Below are positions 50,401 through 60,600 of a DNA stretch of 64,000 nucleotides, piece after piece. Numbering within the stretch: the first letter of the stretch is position 1; each line of letters starts with the position of its first letter. Under the pieces are notes generated by a model. That model made no database searches. It was not told the DNA's origin and saw only the letters and a list, made by a program, of their open reading frames with translations. The stretch is taken from contig OZ024801.1 of the NCBI GenBank assembly GCA_964017045.1, positions 33,591,257-33,655,256 on the forward strand. The letters run 5' to 3'. The DNA comes from Omphiscola glabra. Lineage: Eukaryota; Mollusca; Gastropoda; Lymnaeidae. The position numbers and the translations under genes were made by a program.

Positions 50401-53086
50401 GTTACTGGTACATCAATTCTTAAATCTGTTTTAAGATTTTTAGTCCTCAGCTGCTGCAGCTTCACTTAGCTATCAAAATTCAGCAGTGATAGGAGTAAGT
50501 GTAATGTAACTATCAATACTGAGGAGTAATGTAACTATTCAAATTTCAGAAATGTCACAGTTACTTTCCCAAAATTCAGAAGTTTCTACATTTGACTAGA
50601 GGATAAGGTGGCAGTAAAAAAAAAGATGGGCTGTAATGTTAGTTTGGGGGGGGGGGAGTGGGGGAGAGTAAATGTCAGAACTGTAACACTTAAAGGCTTG
50701 AAGAATTGTTTTGATGATTTGAGATTTAACATGTAACATATTTTTGGAAACCTGACTAAATTACATGTAGTGCAATATTTTTTTCCAGTATACCCAGTTT
50801 TACCATTGAATCATCTTTTCTTACACAGCTACACACCCCGGAACCTTCATCTAAATCTAAACGCTGAAAATTTTAATTAATCTACCCGGCATCTTAACAA
50901 TTTTTTTTATTCCAGACCCATGAGGTGGACCTGTGCTCCAGACTGGCCATGACACTCAAGAGAGAAATGTTGTTGGCATTAGTCAGGAAATCATTGTACC
51001 CTGATGACCCTTTGAAGAGAGAGAAAATCTACAACAAGTACAAGTCATTCCTCATACCTGTAAGTGTCCGGCTTTCGGGGGGGGGGGGGGGGGGGCTACT
51101 AACTCCTCTTCGTGGAATAAAATCTCTCTAGGTCAGTGGTTCTCAACCTTCCTATGGTCGCCACACCTTAAGACAGTTCATTGTGTTGTGGCGACCCCCA
51201 GCCACAAAATTATTTTCGGTTATACTTCATTACTATAGAGCATATGTGTTTTCAGGTGGTCTTAGGCGACCCCTGGGAAATGGTCATGCGACCCCCAAAA
51301 GGGTCGCAACCCACAGGTTGAGAACCGCTGCTCTAGGTAATGAGGATTGGCATTTTCTTTAAATCCAAGAAGATTTTATAACCAGCAGGCTCCTAGTTCA
51401 CTACCGGTGGTTTATTTTCTGTCCTCTTTTGTCCAAATGACTATTCAGTTGACATGAGAAGAGAATGCACAAAGATCTGGTATCTGTATTAAGTTCCATG
51501 AAACGTTGTGACTTTGTCTATATTTTGCCTTTATGAATAAATCTCAACTGATCTAAAAACTGACACAAAGGTGCTAATGTACAGAGTGGTCCACCTATAC
51601 TTTAAAGGTGCTAATATACAGAGTGGTCCACCCTGCACTTTGTTGTTTACAGTCATAGTTCAAGTTATTTTTTTATCAGGTTCAGCTGATTTATAAGGTT
51701 CTATGAGAGTTTTCAACCAAAGGAAAAATGGGGTGACTTTGCCAAAAATGAAAAACAGCACAATACATGTAGAATTTATATATACAAACAAAATTAGTCA
51801 TTTTCTTTTCTATAAATTTACTGTTTGATCATAATATTTTATTGTAGTGAAAGATGAAAATAATGTTGCCAATTCATATAAAAATGATTCTAATGGATCT
51901 TTTCTTGGAGGCAAGCCTTCGTCATCAGTTTTGGCATTTACGCCACCTAATGAGAGCTTTAATTTGTGAACTTTGTCATAGTCACAGTAAGGTCTTCCCT
52001 ATTACTATTATATTCATCTCGGCTTGTATCATCGGCACACAACGTCCTGATCTCGTTTTAAAAAATCCATTCAGGAAGTAGGCATGGAATTTCTACTAAC
52101 AAAATTGACACATATTTTGTTTTTTACTTTGACAAAATATTAGAGTGCTGTATCGGTACGCAAGTTAAACAGCAGTAGTATTTGGAACCTGTAAGGAAAT
52201 AATTTTGAGAATAACTTGCTGTTCATTAAATTCCTTTCAGAAGAATTAAACTTTTTATACCGGTATACATATTCTAAACACGATTAGATAAATATTAAAT
52301 ACGATAAATAATATTAGTATTTGTTCAGTTTTGTCTGTTTTATTTTGAAAAATGTTTAAAAAAAACTATATTTAGCCATACTAGGTTTGTTTATTAAAAT
52401 ATAAAATATGTGCAAAATAATAAATGTTGTATCTAAGTTTTAGTTAGAATTATTGTTATGCCCCATTTACTTATTCCTGTGAAGTTGTAACTGTTTCAAG
52501 ACCCGTAAATTAGTGTCAGGGCACAAAGGAGGATAGTTTTGTGCAATAAAGAACTATTTTAATTTTTAAAACTATCCAGTTTTATGTCCTGTAAATTTGT
52601 AAAAGTAAAATAGATATTATCACCCTTTAAAAATTCTTTAGAAAGAAAAATTTATTTTTTTTAAATTTGCTTTTAGTACTTTTAGTTTTAGCATTGCCTG
52701 TGTCAGATAACGTACATATTGAGATAAATCTCCTTTTCTTCAAATGATAAGTGAAGTGTAAGTAACACATGAAGTTAATCAGCTTTGATGATGACTAATA
52801 TTATGAATGAAATACTGTGCCAGTATGACTAATGGGCTAGACATGTTCCTGACTGCATTGAATTTTCTTTTGTTCCCAGGAGGAAGAAGCCGAATGGATA
52901 GGTCTGTCCGCGGATGATGCTGTGGAGAAGGCCAAGAAGTTACAGGCCGAGCAGAATCCACCGCAGCCCCTCAAGAATCTTTATTTAGTTGAACTGTTGA
53001 AGAGGCTGCAGCTTGAGAACCCTAAAGTGGGAGTCATGAGCACAGTCAATCCTTTCAAAAGTAAAGACAGCGAGACAACGTCGTGA
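47466..53086 (+). CDS. MRPL28: Mitochondrial ribosomal protein L28 (bL28m)
   Basis: Six exons join in phase: 47466-47622, 48207-48366, 49577-49708, 50190-50331, 50916-51059 and 52880-53086 (tga at 53084). All introns are GT-AG and the product is 313 residues. Exons 2-6 match animal MRPL28 along its length: AILPKHYVDRC, IHWRPNP, the signature LWGGEGIIFGYYKKD, LYSEILDRW, ITPRTLHLVDESFGLDFYIL, DLCSRLAMTLKREMLL, YNKYKSFLIPEEEAEWIGLS and a helical C-terminus. The protein is a structural component of the large subunit of the mitochondrial ribosome. Exon 1 adds 52 residues starting MEKVKITKFMPTIKQMKDMV that I do not recognise and that have no vertebrate counterpart (human is about 256 residues). Its phase fits, but the true start may differ. 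Introns 2 and 5 contain MITEs; introns 4 and 5 contain long G-runs (50645, 51078). Confidence 0.93.
48507..48846. mobile_element. MITE-like element in MRPL28 intron 2
   Basis: The left end ggggctgtcataaagtat (48511) and the right end atactttacgaacagcac are imperfect inverted repeats. The flanks cttatttac (48498-48506) and cttattcac (48847-48855) look like a 9-bp duplication with one mismatch. Subterminal gtgtcaaactttgtgacggt and gccaaaaaatagtgtgacat also fit an inverted layout. Family not assigned. The 100-codon minus-strand frame in it is not a gene. Confidence 0.6.
48921..49078. repeat. 37-38 bp tandem repeat, 4 copies
   Basis: cctttagatagatgagatgg and variants recur at 48921, 48959, 48996 and 49033, within MRPL28 intron 2, followed by a partial fifth copy. 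Confidence 0.88.
51134..51330. mobile_element. 197-bp hAT MITE in MRPL28 intron 5
   Basis: Ends cagtggttctcaacct and aggttgagaaccgctg are inverted repeats with one mismatch. The flanks ctctaggt at 51126-51133 and 51331-51338 are a perfect 8-bp target duplication. The interior carries the usual gcgacccc/ggggtcgc-type inverted motifs (gtggcgacccccagc, gggtcgcaaccca). It lies 74 bp after the exon 5 donor. Confidence 0.95.
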
Positions 53087-53184
53087 TGATTCATGGCGGT
53101 TTGCATTAAGTCTGTTTTATTCATGCATCTTGGCGAACATTTGTTTGGTGGAGAAATGAAGTTTGAAAAATTATTTTCACCATA

Positions 53185-53190
53185 AATAAA
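53185..53190 (+). terminator. Polyadenylation signal of MRPL28
   Basis: aataaa sits 99 bp after the MRPL28 stop codon, in a stretch that remains AT-rich; no other good signal lies closer. It implies a short 3' untranslated region of roughly 120 bp. Confidence 0.6.
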
Positions 53191-53502
53191 CAGAAACATT
53201 TCATCAAGAAATCAGTTTTGTTGTGGTATGAAATGTGTGTGAAGTTTTTGTTTAAATACTTTTTTTTTTTATATACTATTCAATTTATTTTTACCGGTAT
53301 TATATTTTAACCTGGAAACTGTGTTCTGTTTTAACACTGTTTACAGCAGTGATTCTCAAACTTGTTTGTTTCAGCATGTGTACAAAACCCTTTTAAATAC
53401 CCGGTAGTGATTACTAACTTAAATCAGATTAAGTCTTAAGTACCGGTAAATTATTCCATAGATACTTTAAAGTTTGTAAATGTTTGAAAACATTTAATAA
53501 AT

Positions 53503-53618
53503 ATGATGGTGTCTGGTACACCTGGATCTCTATGATGGCGTCTGGTACACCTGGATCTCTATGATGGTGTCTGGTACACCTGGATCTCTATGATGGTGTC
53601 TGGTACACCTGGATCTCT
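53503..53618. repeat. 29-bp tandem repeat, 4 copies
   Basis: atgatggtgtctggtacacc plus tggatctct repeats exactly four times, with one g/c-type substitution (ggcgtc) in the second copy. Just upstream at 53347 cagtgattctcaaacttgtt resembles a hAT left end without a partner. Confidence 0.97.
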
Positions 53619-53744
53619 TTACATAAATCCTTAACGTTAAATGAAACTTAACAAAATAAAATAAAACCAGCATTTTTTTAAAAATATAATCTCCTTTAGT
53701 CACAAACTAATTTGTACCGGTATTCAGAAAGTTTCAATGCTTAT

Positions 53745-54085
53745 TTTGTATTCAGAAAGTGTCGATGCTTAACAGAGAGTTTCAATGCTTAACAGAGAAT
53801 CCCAATGATTATCAGAAAGTCTCAATGGTTTTCTGAAAGTGTCAATGGTTATCAGAAAGTGTCAATGGTTATCAGAAAGTGTCAATGGTTTTCTGAAAGT
53901 GTCAATGGTTATCAGAAAGTGTCAATGGTTATCAGAAAGTGTCAATGGTTTTCTGAAAGTGTCAATGGTTATCAGAAAGTGTCAATGGTTATCAGAAAGT
54001 GTCAATGGTTTTCTGAAAGTGTCAATGGTTATCAGAAAGTGTCAATGGTTATCAGGAAGTGTCAATGGTTTTCTGAGAGTCTCAA
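53745..54085. repeat. 20-bp minisatellite with 60-bp higher-order unit
   Basis: Units of gtcaatggttatcagaaagt alternate with gtcaatggttttctgaaagt in the fixed order two to one, so the array from 53821 onward repeats every 60 bp. The left edge (53745-53820) holds diverged units. Two plus-strand open frames of about 90 codons derive from it. Confidence 0.96.
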
Positions 54086-54375
54086 ATGATCAAAGTTTGT
54101 AATAATTTACAGTATTTTTGTAATCTATCTATATTACTATTACCCATCCCCTTGGTAAAATCTATAAGGATGAAGGGCCAGACGGTGCAGGAAGATGAAG
54201 CACAGTACAAGTCTAAACTTGATCAATGTGACAACAAACCCATGAAGACAAAACAAATAACATAAGCAGCAAGAAAATAAATTACAAGTAAAAAAAGGAA
54301 AAGGTTAAAAGGATTTTGACTTTTAAGACATATTTAAAGAAATGATTTTCCTTACAACTTTACTCTTAAAAAATT

Positions 54376-54845
54376 CTGAGCCAGTCTGAGTTAACTGCTG
54401 AGCCAGACTGAGTTAGCTGCTGAGCCAGTCTGAGTTAACTCCTGAGCCAGTCTGAGTTAACTCCTGAGCCAGTCTGAGTTAACTGCTGAGCCAGTCTGAG
54501 TTAACTCCTGAGCCAGTCTGAGTTAACTGCTGAGCCAGTCCGAGTTAACTCCTGAGCAAGTCTGTGTTAACTCCTGAGCCAGACTGAGTTAGCTGCTGAG
54601 CCAGTCCGAGTTAACTCCTGAGCCAGTCCGAGTTAACTCCTGAGCCAGACTGAGTTAACTGCTGAGCCAGACTGAGTTAACTCCTGAGCCAGTCTGAGTT
54701 AACTCCTGAGCCAGTCCGAGTTAACTCCTGAGCCAGTCTGAGTTAACTCCTGAGCCAGTCCGAGTTAACTCCTGAGCCAGTCTTAGTTAACTCCTGAGCC
54801 AGTCCGAGTTAACTCCTGAGCCAGACTGAGTTAACTGCTGAGCAT
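54376..54845. repeat. 22-bp minisatellite, about 21 copies
   Basis: The unit is ctgagccagtctgagttaac plus tc or tg; variants are ccagactg, ccagtccg and gttagctg. Variant types alternate without a simple higher-order period. Confidence 0.96.
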
Positions 54846-55747
54846 TTCTGTTCCTAATTTACACAAGCTCATTTTTATTTTACTTTATGTCATTCGTTTT
54901 CTGAAGGTTTTCTGAAGAAGGTTTTCTGACACATTTAAGCATGTTATTTTTACTTCCAATTCATGTGCTTCATATTTTCTACTTTACAAGCTGACCACTC
55001 TACCCCCATATAATTTCTTCTCTACACAGTGCATCTGTCTACACCGTGCATCTGTTGACACTGTGCATCTGTCTACACCGTGCATCTGTTTACACAGTGA
55101 AGCTACAGTCACAAAGTAAAAAGAAAAGCATCTTAAGACATATTGGTTGTTGCTGGCTGCGACTTTTATTTATGGCATTTCATGATTTTTATTTTAGGAG
55201 TGCTTCATTTTATGGGAACAAAAATTAAGCTGTCAAGATTTTCAATCAATACAAAAATCATCAAATTGACATCACAACCAATACTTGCTGGTTACCCATA
55301 CGGCACACTCCTCTCAAAATCAACCATAATATAAGAGCAGGATAAATGATAAGCATACTGCAGCACTTGGCTGGGGGATATCATTATAATAATAAATAAC
55401 AAAATGATTATTTCTAAGTAAAACAGGTTGTGAAAGTGAAAATGACTTAATCAAAATCCATAGACTAGAGAAAGTAGAGAAAGTGCAAAGATTCAGATTA
55501 AGAATAAGATGTAACTAGAAACAAAAACATGACAAATACATCACAGAATAAAAACATGACTGACACATCACTAAATGAAAACAAGATACACATCACCATG
55601 GATACACAGGACAGTGGTTATAGCAGTGAGATTGTGGAAGAAGGATGAAAGCAATAAATACAGGATCAGGACTTGTACGTATTTACAGAGTGAGAACTTC
55701 ATGAAGAAGCTAAAAGTACATTAAAAAAAGGTGAGCAAATTTGAGAG
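54846..55747. other. Intergenic sequence with a 17-bp repeat
   Basis: At 55029-55096 gtgcatctgtctacacc occurs four times with a 17-bp period. The remainder shows no supported gene; the 60-codon plus-strand frames at 55046-55334 look non-coding. Confidence 0.65.
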
Positions 55748-56322
55748 TGCATTTCCCAAGAGATCTGAGTGTGCATTTCCCAAGAGATCTGAGTGTGCAT
55801 TTCCCAAGAGATCTGAGTGTGCATTTCCCAAGAGATCTGAGTGTGCATTTCCCAAGAGATCTGAGTTTAATTTCCCAAGAGATCTGAGTGTGCATTTCCC
55901 AAGAGATCTGAGTGTGCAATTCCCAAGAGATCTGAGTGTGCATTTCCCAAGAGATCTGAGTGTGCATTTCCCAAGAGATCTGAGTGTGCAATTCCCAAGA
56001 GATCTGAGTGTGCATTTCCCAAGAGATCTGAGTGTGCATTTCCCAAGAGATCTGAGTGTGCATTTCCCAAGAGATCTGAGTGTGCATTTCCCAAGAGATC
56101 TGAGTGTGCATTTCCCAAGAGATCTGAGTTTACATTTCCCAAGAGATCTGAGTGTGCATTTTCCAAGAGATCTGAGTGTGCATTTCCCAAGAGATCTGAG
56201 TGTGCAATTCCCAAGAGATCTGAGTGTGCATTTCCCAAGAGATCTGAGTGTGCAATTCCCAAGAGATCTGAGTGTGCATTTCCCAAGAGATCTGTGTGTG
56301 CATTACCCAAGAGATCTGCACA
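55748..56322. repeat. 24-bp minisatellite, about 24 copies
   Basis: The unit is catttcccaagagatctgag plus tgtg, nearly perfect, with a few caattc, tacatt and ttttcc variants. Each unit carries the palindrome agatct. As 24 is divisible by three, frames stay open on both strands for over 200 codons, for instance as an eight-residue HFPRDLSV repeat; these continue little beyond the array and I do not call them genes. Confidence 0.97.
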
Positions 56323-56552
56323 CACATAAGTCATGGAATCAAAGCAAGCAAATAACTGGAGATATGATACAATGAAACTTGAACTGAAGAGAAAATATTT
56401 CATGCTATAAATTGACCAGTCAAAGAGCTTTTCATTGTGTTTGTACAGTTTGTAAAAATGTATGGGATAAAATAGAGATTTATAAGGAAGTTTACAAATA
56501 AGGAAAGAACGTACGATGGTGTAAGGAATGTACAAAAAGGCTTAATTAGAGA

Positions 56553-56622
56553 ATGCATGAAGCGACATGGGAAGGGATGCATGAAGCGACATGGGAAGGG
56601 ATGCATGAAGGGATGGATGGAT
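56553..56622. repeat. 24-bp tandem repeat, 3 copies
   Basis: atgcatgaagcgacatggga plus aggg begins at 56553, 56577 and 56601, the last copy diverging into gatggatggatg. Confidence 0.9.
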
Positions 56623-57541
56623 GATAATGTTATGAAGGTATGATGAAACGATGATTCAAATGTTTGTATGGAAATTCACAAGGAATTTGTGGTCAAGAAA
56701 TAAGATTAAAATTTTTCTTGAATTGCACAAACTAGGCAGCAGCCAAACACCGGGTGTGATGAGATTTGTACACAGCTGCCTCATGAGATATTTATGTACG
56801 GGTACACGAGTCAGAAATATGCCAGGATTAATTTATGTACATTAATCTACATTTATAAGTTAAAATTATTTTAAAATAAAATCACAGAATAAATACATCT
56901 GGAATTCTGAGATAATTCAAAATGCTGTTTGTCCAGCCTTTTATGCAAGTGCATTTCAAATAAAAAAGCAGAAAACAAAAGGTACAAAATTATGCTGTTA
57001 AAAATCGGTGTAACACAAATATAGCGAATCAATCCGATTAAAACAGTGTAGTTAAATAAATAATAACCATCTCAGTTGTCACCAGCTTTGTGACAACTAT
57101 AAAAAAAACCCAGAAATTTCGATGACTAGCTTCTTCATGTTGGCTAGTTTCAAATAAAATTTGTCATCTCTACTTACAAACAGGATTTCCATTTTTTGTT
57201 TGTTGAAAGACAGCGTACATCCAAAAATGTAACATTGAGGGACTATAAAAATGATACGTTGTTTAAAATAAATTGCAACGTATCGGCATTTCATATCCAG
57301 CATGTAAAAAGCAAAATTAAAATTGGTAGTTGTGCCGAATATGAAATTCTGTTAGTCCCGGTTCATTAAAAGTGTCCAAGTATAAACAATATGTGACAAA
57401 TTGCACACACTTTGGAATACTGAATGATCTATTGAATTATTACGCATGTATAATTTAATTGAATCAGTTACAGCTTCCTACAAACATATTACTTTGATTA
57501 CGTCACAGGTAATATTTTAAGTATATGCAGCTCTACATATT
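56623..57541. other. Intergenic sequence
   Basis: No feature supported. It lies 3' of the minus-strand gene at 57630 and probably includes its 3' untranslated region; no convincing minus-strand aataaa could be placed. Confidence 0.5.
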
Positions 57542-57636
57542 TTCAAACAATGTTCACAAGTTCAAACAATGTTCACAAGTTCAAACAATGTTCACAAGTT
57601 CAAACAATGTTCACAAGTTCAAACAATGTTCACAAG
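57542..57636. repeat. 19-bp tandem repeat, 5 perfect copies, overlapping a stop codon
   Basis: ttcaaacaatgttcacaag repeats exactly five times. The last copy contains the stop codon (57630-57632) and the final two codons of the minus-strand gene, so the array spreads from the coding end into the 3' untranslated region. Confidence 0.97.
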
Positions 57637-60600
57637 TTGGCCAAGGTCTGAATCTTCTCCGTTTTCTTGTAGAAATGGCTGCTGAACTTTTTGAATTTTT
57701 TAACAAGCGATTTTTTGTCTTTGATCTTGGGCGGCCCTGTGACAACTCCGGGAGGCACTGTGAAAACAGACTTGTTGGTCAGCGGGTCACTTCTGACAGA
57801 CAGCGGTCGATGAGGTGTGGGAGGGTACGCTTCTGCGGTGACACCCTGATTTCTGGTGACCGGACGGAGGGTGAGGTTGATATGGGGTGCCGGGGTGAAA
57901 GGTCGCTTGAACTCATCAAACAGCTGTGATACTTTTGATGACGTTTCTCTAGACTTGGACAAGGACGGCAATGTTGAAACATTTCTGGAGGCATTTTCTT
58001 GGTGAGGCCTGGAGTGTGGCGGGGTGGGGGGAGGAGCCACAACCCCAGGCTGAACTCTCCTGTAGTTGTTGTCGGATGACACGCTGCTGCTGACTGTACT
58101 GGAGTAGCCGTTGTGTGAGCCGACACTTTCAACAGGAGAATTGTATGAATTATGGGGGACAAAAATCCCACTGGAGTTCACACTCCTGGGACTGTCTGTT
58201 AAAATAGAGTCTAAAAGATCTTGGTTGGGATGGGGCTGAACGGTGCATTCGAGGGCTGCGTCATCAGTCGGTTTTTCAGATGACTCACGCAAAATTCTGG
58301 GTCTGCACCTGGCGGCAGTACAAGAACTGCTGCCGCTCGTGCTCGACTTTCCTGGTATTTCAAGACGTTCTTCAAGGACGGAAGATTCAGAAAATCGTTC
58401 TGGAGTAGTGTCGGTGTCAGACGGCACTAGAGAATGTGTGGCGTCATCTGTCAGGTGCCTCAAGTTTGGCTCTGATGCTGAAATGTGCCTAGAGTGTCTG
58501 GACAGGGGACCAGGTGCGGGGACCTCACTGACCTCATTTGATGAGCAAACAATGGAAGCTTTAGCTCTATTAAAGTACATGGATGAAGTTGTGGCTTGGT
58601 TGCTTGAGGCCATAAATGAATGAGCCTCACTGATGTGGGAATTCCCACTCTTGTTGATGCCCCTCAAATAGGAGGGTGCGCCGGCGACCACCCCTTGTCC
58701 AGATAACGTGCTGCGGGTGCTTGTTCTAGGGATGGACGACTGGGAGTCTGACCCGTTAGTGCACGCAGCGAGGCTGTTGTCCTCAATCATGCTGTTGATT
58801 TGCTTACCAACAATTTTGCTGGTACGATTTACTGTTTCATCAATACGTGAAACCAGTGCACTGAACTCGAAGGATTTCTCATCTTCAAACAAGCCTGCCG
58901 ATCTGTCTTGACCGACTGAGGTGGGTGGTCGGGGCATGTTCAGATTCTTGGTACACTTAGGTATCTGTTTCTTCTTTGTGCTGGTACTGCGAATGTAAGA
59001 TTTCTCTAAATTGCATGGGCCAGACTCCTCTTCCAGGGACCAGTAGTAGACACTTCCAACTGATTCCACATCTGGGCTGCTGGTTTCAGAATCCATGATC
59101 AGAGTTGAGGAAGCCATCGGATGACTAGTACACATTTTCTGGGAATGCCTTTTAGAAGACATTCTCTCCGATTTTTCAGAACTGCGGCTGCTGGTGGATG
59201 GCCAAGATTCAGGCGCTCCAACTTTATCACATGGATATACTGGACGGGGTCGCTGAGATGATTTTAAGGGGCTAGCTCGTTTCTTTGCACGAGTGGCTGC
59301 CCTGGGCGCCCTGAGATTTGAGGGTGGGGGGCGGAAAACAAAGTCAGAAGGTGAACTTTCTGCACCCTCCACCGTCCTGATCATCAGCTGGGAACTTGCT
59401 GGATCTTCAAACATGTATTGTTTCTCTTGATCTTCTCCTGAGCTTTGGGAAGATGGCAGCTTGCCTTTAACATTGTCGATTTTGTGCTGCCTGTCCACCG
59501 TGAAGTCACTGTAGTAGGCATCTCTGTCCCGCAGCTCATCCTCTCGGCTGGGAAGTGGCAACTCTGGGGATGTGTCGCTGGACTTAGGGTAGGCATCGGA
59601 TGTGTTCTGGCTGTTGGATGATGTGCTGTGCAGGTCTGTGGTGATGTTTGGTTTTAGGTTGTACATGCTGCTGAAGGGTTTCCTTGAGGTGGGGTTAGGG
59701 TGGCCAGGAGATAAGGCATTATTCTCTTTCTCCTCCATCAGTCGACGCATGGCAGGGGACTGGCGCTTTTTCCTCCGGAGTCTGTTACTCTTTGGTGGGG
59801 ACTTGCTACTAGGGGAGGAGAGGAAATCAGGACTGAGGTGGTCAGTCGGCCTGGATCGGGTGGGACTGGAAACAGGTGTGAATGAAAGTCTTTGTCTTGC
59901 TGACCTGGCGGGGAAGGGTTTCTCATCAACATGGATCGGGGTCAAAGGAGTTTGGTCGTTGCACCTTCTACGCTTTGATGAACTCAGCGGGGTATCAAAC
60001 CCTTCAGGTGGGCTCAGGGCCTTGTGGGACCTGACCGTGATGTAACGATCTCCAGGACACCTCTGCTTCTCTCTGCAATGTGCCTTGCCGGTGGACATGC
60101 TGACCATTGAGTTGTGAGGCAGGTCAGACATGTTGGGCAGATCATGGTGGGACCAGGACAAGTTCCTCGTGGTGTCTAACCTGCTGGGTGTGTCATAGCT
60201 GATCTGATGAGAAATGAATGAATCCTGTAAATCTGATCTCTCGTCAAAGGACTGCTGTATGTACTGCAATGTCCTTTCTGCAGAGGATTCCAACTGTGGA
60301 GAACTGAGCCAAACATTGCCGACCTCTTTGGTTCCAGATTTCACTACAAGTCTTCCAAGTTTGGTGTCAGTCAGTGGTCTCCTAGGTGGTAGCGGGGGCC
60401 TTTCACTGTCCGTGTCAGAATCAATCCCCGCATTCTTATCTTCCAGATGTGGTTTGTAGCTCTTGTTTATGTTGTGATCGTGCTTGTCAAACTGTTTGCA
60501 TGGTCTGGGTGGGGTGTTTGGGGGCAGGCAGACCACCAGCGGCTCGTGGTAGATGTACGACTCATCCGCCACAGAACTGCCCATAGAGCACACTTCTGAT

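Noticed and set aside
53347..53400. hAT left terminus cagtgattctcaaacttgtt
   Set aside because: No matching right end or target duplication was found; may be a fragment, not enough to call an element.
55731..56535. Frames of 214 and 222 codons over the 24-bp repeat
   Set aside because: Repeat period divisible by three; outside the array they have no coding character.
58243..60045. Plus-strand frames of 60-147 codons opposite the Ser/Pro-rich exon
   Set aside because: Antisense shadows of a long GC-richer coding exon.
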